Shown piece by piece: positions 7,336 through 16,226 of a stretch of 64,000 bases of DNA (within the stretch, counting starts at the first letter, position 1; each line of letters begins with the position of its first letter). The stretch is from positions 476,945 through 540,944 of the forward strand of contig NZ_LIUF01000001.1 in assembly GCF_001280425.1 (NCBI RefSeq), given 5' to 3'. The position numbers and the translations under genes were made by a program. The notes beneath the pieces were generated by a model, which saw only the letters and a program-made list of their open reading frames with translations, was not told the origin of the DNA and did no database searches. This stretch comes from Haloarcula rubripromontorii. Lineage in GTDB: Archaea; Halobacteriota; Halobacteria; Halobacteriales; Haloarculaceae.

Positions 7336-9345
7336 TTACGCGAGGAACACGTGCCGCGGTCGGTCGGCCAGCACGTCCCGGCCCCAGTCGACCGTCTCCG
7401 AGAACTCCTCGGAGCGGAAGAAGGCCATCGCGTCCTCCTGTGAGTCCCACTGGCTGGCGATGAACATGTCGTTCTCGTCGTCGTGGTTGAACAGCAGCGA
7501 GGTCTCGCGGTGGCCGTCCATCTCTTCGAGCAGGCCGCCGACGGTGTCGAACTTCTCGACGAAGTCGTCGTGGTACTCGGGCTTGACCGTGTAGAACATC
7601 CCCATCGTCCCGAACCCGTCGCCCTCGCCGTGGCGGCCGACGACGCCGGGCAGGTCGGTGAGGTAGTTGCTGGCGGTCTGGGCGGCGTCTTCGGTGTCCC
7701 ACAGCGACGCGACGGCCGAGAGGTCGCCGTTGGCGTCGCCGTACACCGTCGTCTGGACGTGGGTGTCGTAGCGGTCGAACGCGCTCCGGAGGTCCGCGAC
7801 CTCCGAGTCGAGCGTCTCGGCGTCAGCCTCGGAGTACACCACGAGAGCGTACACGTCCTCGCCGTGTGGCTGGCCGGCGTAGACGCCCGCTGATTCGAGC
7901 GTCTCGCGGATGGACTGCGATGACTCGGCGGTCTGGGCGTCGCTGCCGTCCGCAGTCTCGTCGCTCTCGACCCCCTCGCCGAGGGAGCCGCCGAGTTGCT
8001 CGTCGACACCGTCGATATCTTTCAGGAACCCGGCTGCTGTCTCGGCGGCGTCTTTCGCCGTCCAGATGCTGACGACGTAGGTCTGGCCGCTGTCGGCGCG
8101 CACGGCCGTCCGGACGTGGCGGTCGTAGTGGTCGAAGTTGCTCTCAAGGTCGGACACGTCGTCGACGATGTCCTCCGCATCGGCCGAGGAATGGAACACC
8201 AGCGCGTAGTCGCCGGCGTCGTACGCGTCGCCCTCGTGCAGTCCCAGTCGGCCGAGCCGCTGTTCCGCGTCGTCGACCTCCTCAAAGTCGGCTGAGACGT
8301 CCGGCCGGCCGCCCGAACTACTCGACGAGTCCGAGCCGTCTTCGTCGGTCGACTCCTCGGAGTGCGGATGGTCGCCCTCACTGGCGCTCCCGGGATGGGT
8401 GCCGCCGTGGCTGTCGGTGTCTCCGCCGGCGTGTGCCCCTGTCTGTGCGCCGCTCGCCGCCGGCTCTTCGGCGTGGCCGTGACTCGCGCCGGCAGCAGTC
8501 GGCGCATGCTCGTGTTCCGCAACGTCCGTCGGCGTCTCGGGAGCGAACTCGTCGTCGGTCGGCACCCGCTGGCCGGCCAGCACGGCCGGCAACTCGGACG
8601 GGTCGAACTTCCGGCCGACGTAGAAGGGGCCAAACTCGGCGAACTGCGAGGTCGAGGGGTCGAAACGCATCTCCGTCAGCAGCTCCTTGATGTGGCGCAT
8701 GTCGTCACTCCAGAGCGTGATGCCCCACTCCCAGTCGTCGAAGCCGATGGAGCCGGCGATCATCTGGTTCACGTCGCCGCCGTAGGTCCGGCCGATGTCG
8801 CCGTGCCGCTTGATGTGGGCCGCCCGCTCCTCGAAGGAGGTGTCGTACCAGTTCTGGTCGGGCTGGCGGCGCTTGCTCATCGGGTAGAAGCAGACGAACT
8901 CCTCGTCCGGCACGTCGGGGTGGAGCCGGGCCTGAATGTACTGAGCCAGCCCGGAGTCGTCGTCAACCTCACCCTCGAAGTACTCGCGGGACTTCTCGGT
9001 GTACCCCGAGGCTTCCGTCACGGAGACGTAGGAGAACTCCCGCTCGGTGAAGGCGGCGAACTCCGTCTGCTCGAAGTGCCGTTCGGCCGCGTCGAGGTCT
9101 CCCATCGTCGGCCGCAGGTGGAGGATCATGATGTCGGCCTTGTGGCCCATAACGGTGTACACCGCCGTCTGGCCCTCCTCGGCGTCTTCGACGGCTTCGT
9201 AGGCGTCGAGGAAGCCGATCCCCTCTGAGAGCGCACGGTCGCGGACTCGCTGGGGGGCCTCGCGCCAGGCGTCCCAGTCGATGCTCCGGCAGTCGTGCAG
9301 CGCGTACCAGCCCTCTTCCGTGGCTGGCGGCTTTCGTTGGTCCAT
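7336..9345 (-). CDS. pitA: PitA-like fusion: chlorite dismutase/HemQ family domain plus ABM domains
   Basis: A 669-residue fusion. Residues 1-260 are a Cld/HemQ-type heme domain, with the candidate proximal ligand His181 in KRHGDIGRTYGG and the family block QMIAGSIGFDDWEWGITLW. Haloarchaeal Cld-ABM fusions are known as PitA, and Cld-domain relatives act as coproheme decarboxylases in heme synthesis. Residues 277-330 form a linker holding nine histidines. Residues 379-450 and 498-570 are diverged copies of one domain (YALV-S-ADAE ... W---DAA-TA). Residues 575-669 look like an antibiotic-biosynthesis monooxygenase (ABM) domain. Longer than the roughly 500-residue fusions I recall. No obvious operon partner. 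Confidence 0.85.
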   Translation of the reverse strand: MDQRKPPATEEGWYALHDCRSIDWDAWREAPQRVRDRALSEGIGFLDAYEAVEDAEEGQTAVYTVMGHKADIMILHLRPTMGDLDAAERHFEQTEFAAFTEREFSYVSVTEASGYTEKSREYFEGEVDDDSGLAQYIQARLHPDVPDEEFVCFYPMSKRRQPDQNWYDTSFEERAAHIKRHGDIGRTYGGDVNQMIAGSIGFDDWEWGITLWSDDMRHIKELLTEMRFDPSTSQFAEFGPFYVGRKFDPSELPAVLAGQRVPTDDEFAPETPTDVAEHEHAPTAAGASHGHAEEPAASGAQTGAHAGGDTDSHGGTHPGSASEGDHPHSEESTDEDGSDSSSSSGGRPDVSADFEEVDDAEQRLGRLGLHEGDAYDAGDYALVFHSSADAEDIVDDVSDLESNFDHYDRHVRTAVRADSGQTYVVSIWTAKDAAETAAGFLKDIDGVDEQLGGSLGEGVESDETADGSDAQTAESSQSIRETLESAGVYAGQPHGEDVYALVVYSEADAETLDSEVADLRSAFDRYDTHVQTTVYGDANGDLSAVASLWDTEDAAQTASNYLTDLPGVVGRHGEGDGFGTMGMFYTVKPEYHDDFVEKFDTVGGLLEEMDGHRETSLLFNHDDENDMFIASQWDSQEDAMAFFRSEEFSETVDWGRDVLADRPRHVFLA

Positions 9346-9428
9346 AGTCGCCGGTTACAGGTCGATAGTAAGGAAACTTCCCATGTCGTTCCGGGATGGC
9401 GACTTCTGGGCCAGCAGTTCAGGCTATG

Positions 9429-9437
9429 CTTTTATTA
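9429..9437 (+). promoter_or_regulatory. TATA-like box of the SppA-like gene
   Basis: An AT-rich CTTTTATTA element centred about 36 nt before ATG 9469; transcription would begin within roughly 10 nt of the start codon, giving a very short leader. Confidence 0.45.
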
Positions 9438-9468
9438 GGCCGACGTGACAGCGAATCGATGTTGTCGT

Positions 9469-10395
9469 ATGAACAACCCAATCGATAGACGGGTCGCGAC
9501 TGCCCTCCAGTCGTACACGGTACTTGCGGTTATTGCCATTCTCATTGGTGCCGCCGTCGTACCGTATGCGGCGTCGGTCGCCGAGGGTGACGAACAGTAC
9601 GTCGCTGTAGTGAATATCGACGAAACGATTTCCAGTTCTAGCTCACAGGACACGGTACAGCAGCTCCGTGAACTCCGCAGCAACGAGTCAGTTGAAGCGG
9701 TCGTCCTCCGGATATCGAGTCCCGGGGGAAGCGCCGCCTCCAGTGAATCCATGTATCTGGCCGTCAAACGGCTCGCAGCGGAGAAGCCGGTGTACACGAG
9801 CGTCGACCAGTACGCCGCCTCTGGCGCGTACTACACCGCGGTCCCGAGCGACCGCATCTACGTGACGCCGGCCAGCCTCGTCGGCCACGTCGGCGTCATC
9901 GGAACTGCACCGAGTGACGGGCTGAGCCCCGCCGCCACTACTGGCCCCGACAAGGCCCATCGAGGGATGACACGAGACCAGTACTACGCCAGCCTCGAAT
10001 CGATGAAACGAGCCTTTGTCGGTGCGGTCATGACCGAACGCGGTGACAGGCTCAACGTCTCCCGAGAGACCGTCGCCGAAGCCTCGGCGTATCAGGGCGG
10101 TCGCGCGGTCCAGACCGGCTACGCAGATGAAGTCGGCGGCCTCGAAGCCGCGATAGCCGGCGCAGCCGACGCTGCTGGCCTCTCGGAGTATCAGGTCGTG
10201 TACCACAACCCCGCAGACCCACAGGGGCTGTTCCTCCTCACCGGCGGGAGTGACGCCGGTGGGAACGCGACCGTCGCCGCCAAGGGCGCACCGTACACGT
10301 TCCAGGGCGTCGACACAGTCCACTTCCTCATGATATACGGCACGCCGGAGAATCAACAGGTCGTCTACAACAGCACCGCACAGGGAGGTGCCTGA
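9469..10395 (+). CDS. sppA: SppA-like signal peptide peptidase (S49 family, membrane anchored)
   Basis: Predicted 308-residue serine protease with one N-terminal membrane anchor (about residues 15-36) and the catalytic domain outside. The ClpP/crotonase-like fold shows in RISSPGGSAASSE, the candidate nucleophile Ser118 in QYAASGAYY, and GHVGVIG. Lys162 (TGPDKAHRGMT) is the best candidate for the catalytic lysine of a Ser-Lys dyad. S49 peptidases cut residual signal peptides in the membrane. Met at 9469 is preferred over the in-frame ATG at 9445, which would precede the expected transcript start. Its stop overlaps the next gene. Confidence 0.85.
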   Translation: MNNPIDRRVATALQSYTVLAVIAILIGAAVVPYAASVAEGDEQYVAVVNIDETISSSSSQDTVQQLRELRSNESVEAVVLRISSPGGSAASSESMYLAVKRLAAEKPVYTSVDQYAASGAYYTAVPSDRIYVTPASLVGHVGVIGTAPSDGLSPAATTGPDKAHRGMTRDQYYASLESMKRAFVGAVMTERGDRLNVSRETVAEASAYQGGRAVQTGYADEVGGLEAAIAGAADAAGLSEYQVVYHNPADPQGLFLLTGGSDAGGNATVAAKGAPYTFQGVDTVHFLMIYGTPENQQVVYNSTAQGGA

Positions 10396-11473
10396 AATGT
10401 CAGCCGATAGCTCACGTTCGAGTCCAGTCATTCGAGCAGGGTTTTTCGCTGGGATACTCGTCCTGTCGGTGATTGTCGGCACCGTCGCGGTTGGTGGCGG
10501 CGCACAGTCAGCCCCCGATGTGTCCCAGGTGAACGCCCCGTCGTTCAACAGCGGCGAGTCCGTCGCGATGCCGGCAGACGAGAGCGGTGAACTCTCGATG
10601 TCGGCCGACGCGTCCGGGAAGGTCGTCGTTATTGACGTCGCTCACGCCGGCGATATCGACCGCGAAGCGCTCACGCCGCTCGTCTCGACCCTGACCGAGA
10701 ACGGAGCGACTGTCCGCTACCACGTCGGTGAGCGACAGAGCGGGAGCCCGCTCAACGAGTCCCTCCGCTCGGCTGACGCCCTCGTCGTTCTCGGGGCAGA
10801 ACAGCGCTACACTGAGAGCGAACTGAACGGCCTCTCCGCGTTCAGCGACGCGGGCGGTCGCGTACTCTTGCTGAACGAGCCGTCACAGGCGAGTCCCGCC
10901 GGCTTGGGACTGTTCGGCCCGATTCGGTCGGATAGCGTAACCAAGCCGATGGCCCCACTGGCGAGCCAGTACGGCCTCTCGTACGGGAACGGCTACCTGT
11001 ACAATATGCACGAGTACGACACGAACTACCAGAACGTCTACGCGACGCCGACGGGCGAGACGGACCTCGCCGAAGGCGTCGACCGAGCGGTCTTCTACGC
11101 CGCGATCCCCGTTCAGGGCGGAGACACCGCACTCACGACGACGGAACAGACAACGCTCTCGAAAACCCGGCGACAGGACACGTACGGCGTCGTTGCCCGC
11201 TCGGGGAACGTCGCCACCGTCGGTGATACGAGCGTGTTCACGCAGGAGTTCCTCTACCGGGCCGACAACGAACAACTGGTCGGGAACCTGCTTGACTTCC
11301 TCGTCACAGGAGAGAAATCACCCGAAGACGCGCCACAGCCACCAGAATCAGATGATTCCGGTCCCGGCGGCTCGCTCCCCGGTACCGGAACGGGCGGTAG
11401 CGGCGCACTGCCATCCGAGCCGGATTCAACTCTGACGCCCGAACCGAACGAGACTGTGATGTCCGACGAGTAG
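10388..11473 (+). CDS. DUF4350-type exported or membrane-anchored protein
   Basis: A 361-residue protein with an N-terminal hydrophobic signal/anchor (about residues 17-36), then a flavodoxin-like DUF4350 segment (VVVIDVAHAGDID ... ADALVVLGAEQRYTESEL ... GGRVLLLNEPS), and an acidic Pro/Gly/Ser-rich tail. No C-terminal membrane helix is visible. GTG 10388 overlaps the sppA stop; ATG 10397 is an equally good start. The overlap implies that it is made together with the SppA-like protease and may present or regulate its substrates. DUF4350 domains also occur in MoxR/DUF58 clusters. Function inferred only from context. Confidence 0.7.
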   Translation: MPEMSADSSRSSPVIRAGFFAGILVLSVIVGTVAVGGGAQSAPDVSQVNAPSFNSGESVAMPADESGELSMSADASGKVVVIDVAHAGDIDREALTPLVSTLTENGATVRYHVGERQSGSPLNESLRSADALVVLGAEQRYTESELNGLSAFSDAGGRVLLLNEPSQASPAGLGLFGPIRSDSVTKPMAPLASQYGLSYGNGYLYNMHEYDTNYQNVYATPTGETDLAEGVDRAVFYAAIPVQGGDTALTTTEQTTLSKTRRQDTYGVVARSGNVATVGDTSVFTQEFLYRADNEQLVGNLLDFLVTGEKSPEDAPQPPESDDSGPGGSLPGTGTGGSGALPSEPDSTLTPEPNETVMSDE

Positions 11474-11535
11474 GGCGTCACCGGGCGCTTTCGTTGGAAA
11501 TACTGGTAGAACCCGCCGAACCGCGGCGAATGCAG

Positions 11536-11853
11536 TCAGTCGTCGAGATCGAACACGCGGCGCAGTTCGCGCTCGATCTCGTCGATATATTCGGAAAGCA
11601 CAGCGTCGAGTTTCTCGTCGTCGACGATGACCGCTGAGAGCCGTTCCGTCGGGTCTTCGGGTAGTTCGACGCTGAACTCGCCGTCCTCGTAGAACGGCTC
11701 TGACTCGTTGAGGATCTGCTGGTCGATGGCGTGGACCAGCTCGGAGTCGTACGTGTCGTTCATCCGCTCGAAGGCGTTCTTGTAGGCCTTCTGGAGCTCC
11801 GGGAAGTAGTTCGCGTACTTGTCTTCGAATTTCTTGGGATCGAACTCTGTCAT
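11536..11853 (-). CDS. Conserved haloarchaeal protein (DUF5783-like)
   Basis: A 105-residue, highly acidic, mainly helical soluble protein beginning MTEFDPKKFEDKY, with AYKNAFERMNDTYDSELVHAIDQQ. I recognise this as a conserved haloarchaeal family, probably DUF5783, without known function. No cysteine or membrane segment. Confidence 0.65.
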   Translation of the reverse strand: MTEFDPKKFEDKYANYFPELQKAYKNAFERMNDTYDSELVHAIDQQILNESEPFYEDGEFSVELPEDPTERLSAVIVDDEKLDAVLSEYIDEIERELRRVFDLDD

Positions 11854-11895
11854 TGCCAGAACGGTACGGGGCCGGGAATAAAGATGGCCCGATGT

Positions 11896-12129
11896 TCAGC
11901 GTTGTATCGTGCGTGCGTCCTTCCGGGGGAGATACATCGTGAGGTACGCGACGAAACAGATGCCGAAGATGCCACCGATGACGAGAAAGACGCGGATGTC
12001 CAGTCCGGCGATAGCTGCGAGAATCTCTTGCAGCGTTGTCCGCGGGTTCGCGAAGCCGAACGTTTCAGTGTAGGCTAGCAGGCCGGCAACGATGACGAGT
12101 GCAATATCGAACAGGCCCCGAGAGTCCAT
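11896..12129 (-). CDS. Small two-helix membrane protein
   Basis: A 77-residue protein with hydrophobic segments at about residues 6-22 and 46-67 and a basic tail (PRKDARTIQR). It lies in the same orientation as the DUF5783-like gene with a 42-nt gap. A GCTTTTATTGC box on the minus strand (about 12160-12170) may be its promoter. Function unknown. Confidence 0.55.
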   Translation of the reverse strand: MDSRGLFDIALVIVAGLLAYTETFGFANPRTTLQEILAAIAGLDIRVFLVIGGIFGICFVAYLTMYLPRKDARTIQR

Positions 12130-12224
12130 CGTGGGGTGTTCGGAGAAGCGGACGTATAGCTTTTATTGCTGATACTGGTGACAACGTCGTCAGTCTCACT
12201 ACCGCGCGGTTTGCTATGTTTCGA

Positions 12225-13688
12225 TTACGATATCTGGTCGGTGATAATCTCGTCGGCCGCCTCGATAAACGCCGACTCCTCCCCGGCCGGGATGGTCGCG
12301 CCCGCCGCGATGTCGTGCCCGCCGCCGTCACCACCGACGGACTGAGCGGCGTCGCGCATCACGACTGACAGGTCGACGCCCCGGCCCACCAGCGGACCGG
12401 TCGCCCGAGATGACACTTTCGTCTCGTCTTCGTCAGTACTGGCGAACGCGATAATCGGCTTGTCCGAGTCGACGCCGTCGGTCCCCAGCGCCATCCCGGC
12501 GACGATGCCGACGATAGTCTCGCGGATAGCGTCGCCGGCGTCGAACCACTGGACTGAGCCGGCCTGCGTGACGCCGCGCTCCGTGACGAGCGTGAGTCCC
12601 TCCGAGAGGTTCCGGCGGTGGTTCGACAACAGCGTCCGCGCCCGTTCAAGCGGCGCATCGCGCTCGCCGAGACAGACCGCCAGTCCCACGTCCGCCCGCT
12701 CGTAGCGGGCCGTGGCGTTCAGGAGCGTCGAGAACTCGCTCGCGTCCCGGAGTTCCGTCCCGCGCGGTTCCGTGGTCAGCGTGTAGGTCGTGCCGATGAG
12801 CGTCTCGATCTTGTCCGCCGGGACGCCGCGCTCGACGGCACGCTGGACCAGCCCGCTGGCGACGGTCTGGCGTTCGTCGTCGGAGAGGTCCGCCCACGTT
12901 CGCCAGTCGCCGTCGGCTTTCAGGTCCAGCCCGAGCCCTTCCAGGAACCGTGTCGCGCCGGCCTGGTCGTTCGAGATGCCCGGAATCGGCACTTCGGTTG
13001 CGTACTCAAGCAGCTTCGGCAACGGCCGGGTCTGTTTGCCGTACAGCGAGAGATCGGTCCCCTCCTCCAGCACGCCGGCGTCGACCCCCTCCTCGACGAG
13101 GGCGGCGTTGGTCCCCACGAGTTCGCCGCCGACGGCCTGCATGTCCCCGACCGCGCCAACGACCGCGAGCGCGGCGAGGTCGCGGTTGTCCGTCTCCCCG
13201 GTCGAGAGCGCGCGGGCGAGGACGTACGCCGCGCCCGCACCCGACAGCTCAGACGCGCCGTTGATGCCTTCGAGGAGCGGATTCAGGTGGGTCTCGAAGT
13301 CGGCGTAGCCGTCAGTACCGCTGACCGCGTCGGGGTGGCAGTCGTCCGGGTCGGACGGCTGGTGGTGGTCGGCGATGATTGCCTCGAAATCACCCGCGGC
13401 GACGTGCTCAGAGATGACATCTAGCTGGCCCGAGCCGAAGTCGGTGAACAGGACAGTGTCATACTCGCGGGCTGCGATGCTCTCGATTTCGGCTGCATCG
13501 AGTTGCTTCTTGAACACAGTCTCGACGGAGATACCGGCCCGCGATAGCGCCGCGGTGGCGATGGCGGCGCTGGTCAGCCCGTCGGCGTCGATATGAGAGG
13601 CCAGCAACACGCGGTCAGCCGCCCGGAGGCGGTCGGCGCAGGCGGCCGCACGGTCGGCGAGCGCTGGAACGGGGCCGGTCGTAGTCAT
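12225..13688 (-). CDS. DHH-family single-stranded DNA exonuclease (archaeal RecJ-like)
   Basis: A 487-residue DHH/DHHA1 phosphoesterase. Visible are the HIDADG motif (32-37), the LFTDFGSG motif (80-87), the DHH triad (107-109) and the DHHA1 glycine motif GGDGGGHDIAAGATIP (452-467). Archaeal RecJ-like proteins digest single-stranded DNA or RNA, and one (GAN) binds the GINS replication complex. This gene is not next to a GINS gene, so replication or repair cannot be chosen. Full length, all metal ligands apparent. Confidence 0.88.
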   Translation of the reverse strand: MTTTGPVPALADRAAACADRLRAADRVLLASHIDADGLTSAAIATAALSRAGISVETVFKKQLDAAEIESIAAREYDTVLFTDFGSGQLDVISEHVAAGDFEAIIADHHQPSDPDDCHPDAVSGTDGYADFETHLNPLLEGINGASELSGAGAAYVLARALSTGETDNRDLAALAVVGAVGDMQAVGGELVGTNAALVEEGVDAGVLEEGTDLSLYGKQTRPLPKLLEYATEVPIPGISNDQAGATRFLEGLGLDLKADGDWRTWADLSDDERQTVASGLVQRAVERGVPADKIETLIGTTYTLTTEPRGTELRDASEFSTLLNATARYERADVGLAVCLGERDAPLERARTLLSNHRRNLSEGLTLVTERGVTQAGSVQWFDAGDAIRETIVGIVAGMALGTDGVDSDKPIIAFASTDEDETKVSSRATGPLVGRGVDLSVVMRDAAQSVGGDGGGHDIAAGATIPAGEESAFIEAADEIITDQIS

Positions 13689-13763
13689 CGTACCGGAGAT
13701 TGGTGCGCTCCCGGATAAAAACGTTCAGACGTGCGGGCGCTCCGTGGAAGCCGGCCCGACTCG

Positions 13764-14306
13764 TCAGGCGACCTTCCGCCGACTGGTGAGCGTGACGGTC
13801 CGGTCGGCTGTCTCGATGGTCGTCCGGATGGTAATCCAGCCGCCAGCCCGTTGGATGGCGACGGCATCGCCGAACGACAGGTCGACGCGGCGGGTCGTGG
13901 TGTAGGACGCCCCCGCTTCGAGCGTGCCCACGTCTTCGGAGCCTTCCCAGACCACGTCGCCGTCGGTGGTGTTGCCGGCGTAAATCCCCGTGTAGACCGT
14001 GACATCTGCGGCCGTGCTGTTCTGCTGGTTTGTCAGCGTCGAGGTCACGTCTCGACAGGTCCGGCCGCACCCCTCGATTGCGTCAACGGTGAACGCGAAC
14101 GGTGGGGTGCGTGCCACGCCGCCATCAGAATCCCCAGTATCGGAGGGGGCAGTGTCGCTTTCGGTGGCTTCGGTGGTCGCCGTCGAGAACTCCGAGGTAT
14201 CCTCGTCGCTCCTTTCGGCTTGGGACGCGTCGAGGCCGGCGACGAACGCGCCGCCGACGCCTGCAAATAAGAGCGCGACGACGACGGCAAGTAGTTTCCC
14301 GTCCAT
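13764..14306 (-). CDS. Membrane-anchored extracellular protein
   Basis: A 180-residue protein with an N-terminal hydrophobic segment ([20 protein letters not shown]), then a Ser/Thr/Asp-rich linker, then a beta-rich domain with CGRTC and Asn-x-Ser/Thr sites. The pattern of a beta domain with a TLEAGASYTTTRRVDL stretch is like CARDB/FxLYD-type extracellular modules. ATG 14306 is chosen because the upstream frame adds an unlikely basic stretch. It starts 4 nt after the stop of a 58-codon ORF. Confidence 0.6.
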   Translation of the reverse strand: MDGKLLAVVVALLFAGVGGAFVAGLDASQAERSDEDTSEFSTATTEATESDTAPSDTGDSDGGVARTPPFAFTVDAIEGCGRTCRDVTSTLTNQQNSTAADVTVYTGIYAGNTTDGDVVWEGSEDVGTLEAGASYTTTRRVDLSFGDAVAIQRAGGWITIRTTIETADRTVTLTSRRKVA

Positions 14307-14310
14307 CAGC

Positions 14311-14487
14311 CTACGCACCGGCCCCTGCCATCGCGAAGGTAAGGCCCTGATCCGGGTCACTGCCGGGCGGACCGACAACGTCCATCGCGTTGTCGGTCTC
14401 TATCGCAGGCGCGACCGCGGCTGCCCCCGGTAGATGTGTCAATGCGAGCCCTAGCGTGTCGGCCGTGTGCAACAGGGCCTGTGTCAT
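14311..14487 (-). CDS. Possible small protein, 58 residues
   Basis: ATG 14485-14487 to TAG 14311-14313. The product begins MTQALLHTADTLG and is rich in Ala, Gly, Pro and Asp, with no membrane segment or motif. Support is its position, ending 4 nt before the next gene, and codons biased to G/C in third position. Without comparative data it could be a chance frame. Confidence 0.4.
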   Translation of the reverse strand: MTQALLHTADTLGLALTHLPGAAAVAPAIETDNAMDVVGPPGSDPDQGLTFAMAGAGA

Positions 14488-14701
14488 AGTGGGTTGTTAG
14501 TTGCTTCCGGTACCATCAAGTAACAAGACGGTACAGTCGACTAGCCACAGGTTTCTGTCGTTGTAATCGGTTAAACACGTATTAAACCGAGTAATACCCT
14601 GTTATTATAGTGATGTCAGTCATACGATGGAATATGGCTGCTGTCACGACCGAACAACAGTCGGTGCCGAATCGAGTTATCTCTCCGGCGGAGCGGGCGC
14701 G

Positions 14702-15427
14702 ATGAGCCTGCTCCGGCGGTTCGCGTTCGCGGTCCGGGCCAAGCTCAACGCCCTGCTCAACCGGACATCGGACCCAGCAGCGGAACTGGACTACTCCTAC
14801 GAACAGATGCGGGACGAGCTACAGGACGTGACCCGCGGTATCGCCGACGTGACGACCCAGAAGAAACGCCTGGAGATCCACCGGAACCGCCTGCGGTCGA
14901 ACGTCGAGAAACACGACACGCAGGCCCGGGCCGCCCTGCAGGAGGGCCGCGAGGACCTCGCGCGCCGGGCGCTAGAGAAAAAGCAGGTCAACGTCAGCCA
15001 GATTACGGAGCTGTCGGGCCAGATAGACGACCTGCAGGAGACACAGGACCGGCTGGTCGGCAAGCGGGCCGAACTCAGTAGCCAGATAGAGCAGTTCCGC
15101 ACGAAGAAAGAGACCATGAAAGCCCGCTATCAGGCCGCCGAGGCGTCGGCGCGGGTCTCTGAGGCCTTTACCGGCGCTGGCGATACGATGGCCGACGTCC
15201 ACCGGTCCATCGAGCGAGCCACGGAGCGCACCGAGCAGATGGAGGCGCGGGCGGCCGCGCTGGAGGAACTCGAAGCGAGCGGCGACCTCGAATCCGTACT
15301 CGACGGGGGCGACTCCATCGACCAGGAACTCGACCGCCTCTCCAGCGAGCGGGCCGTCGAGAACGAACTGGCGACGTTGCGGGCCGAGATGGACGAGCGC
15401 GAAGCCGTCGAAGAAGCGGCGGAGTAA
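14702..15427 (+). CDS. pspA: PspA/IM30 (ESCRT-III-like) family protein
   Basis: A 241-residue, almost entirely helical protein with the PspA N-terminus MSLLRRFAFAVRAKLNALLNRTSDP, AELDYSYEQMRDEL, and long coiled coils to about residue 150. PspA/Vipp1 proteins polymerise on membranes and protect them during stress; haloarchaeal homologues respond to salt stress. No helix 0 amphipathic residues are missing. An upstream in-frame ATG at 14627 would add a non-typical 25-residue leader, so ATG 14702 is chosen. Confidence 0.88.
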   Translation: MSLLRRFAFAVRAKLNALLNRTSDPAAELDYSYEQMRDELQDVTRGIADVTTQKKRLEIHRNRLRSNVEKHDTQARAALQEGREDLARRALEKKQVNVSQITELSGQIDDLQETQDRLVGKRAELSSQIEQFRTKKETMKARYQAAEASARVSEAFTGAGDTMADVHRSIERATERTEQMEARAAALEELEASGDLESVLDGGDSIDQELDRLSSERAVENELATLRAEMDEREAVEEAAE

Positions 15428-15443
15428 CCCGACCACAGCCGCG

Positions 15444-16226
15444 TTACTCGTGGTGTGTCGGAGCGGCCGCCTCGACGGCCTCACAGGCCAGCGCCTCGAA
15501 GTCGGCCTGGTCGGGAACGACATCGACCGAGATGCCGGCGGCCTCGGCCGTCTCTCGCGTCGGCTCGCCGATTGCGCCGACAGTCGCCTCGTTCAGTCCG
15601 TCGATAGCGGCCTCGCGGACCCCGCGCTCGGCGGCCGCATCGAGGAAGTGCTCGACGGTGAGCGAGGAGGTAAACAGCGCCGCGTCGAGGTCCCCGCTCG
15701 CTGCCAGCGCCGCGGACTCGCCCGATTCCGGCGGCCGGACCAGCCGGTAGAGGATTGTCTCGTGGACGTACGCGCCGGCCGCTTCCAGCCCGTCGGTCAG
15801 CACGGCGGAGCCATGGTCCGACCGGGCGACCTCGACTCTCGCGCCGGCCACCGCCCCGGAAAGCGTTTCGACCAGTCCGGTCGAGGAGTACTCCGCGGGG
15901 ATGATGTCGACGCCGTAGCCGGCCTCGTGAAGCGCCGCGGCGGTCGACTCGCCGATGGCACACACCGTCGCCTCGCCGGGGTCCCAGCCGGCCGCGGCGG
16001 CGAGTTCGACGCCGGTCTTGCTCGTCAGGACGACGTAGTCGGCGTCGGTGCGTGGCGTGACTTGGCCATCGTCGGCTTCGTCCCCGTCGGGCGTCGTCGA
16101 CTCGACGGCCAGCATCGGGTCCGGAACCGGGTCGGCACCGAGCGATTCGATGAGTTCGACCGCGTCGTCGAGGCGGTCGTCGTCGGGGCGGAACGCGGCC
16201 ACGCGGAGGCGCGGTTCCTCGCGCAT
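15444..16226 (-). CDS. hemD: Uroporphyrinogen-III synthase
   Basis: A 260-residue protein that closes hydroxymethylbilane to uroporphyrinogen III with inversion of ring D. HemD sequences diverge greatly; the call rests on the two-lobed pattern (VAAFRPDDDRLDDAVELIESLG early, then VVLTSKTGVEL, VCAIGESTAAAL, ALFTSSLTVEHFLDAA, VGAIGEPTRETAEAAG) and on being the last gene of the hemC-sumT-hemD operon. Start touches the sumT stop. Confidence 0.9.
   Translation of the reverse strand: MREEPRLRVAAFRPDDDRLDDAVELIESLGADPVPDPMLAVESTTPDGDEADDGQVTPRTDADYVVLTSKTGVELAAAAGWDPGEATVCAIGESTAAALHEAGYGVDIIPAEYSSTGLVETLSGAVAGARVEVARSDHGSAVLTDGLEAAGAYVHETILYRLVRPPESGESAALAASGDLDAALFTSSLTVEHFLDAAAERGVREAAIDGLNEATVGAIGEPTRETAEAAGISVDVVPDQADFEALACEAVEAAAPTHHE

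Noticed and set aside
8362-9228. 288-codon plus-strand frame opposite the PitA-like gene
   Set aside because: Shadow of an acidic, GC-rich gene; no start signal or homology.
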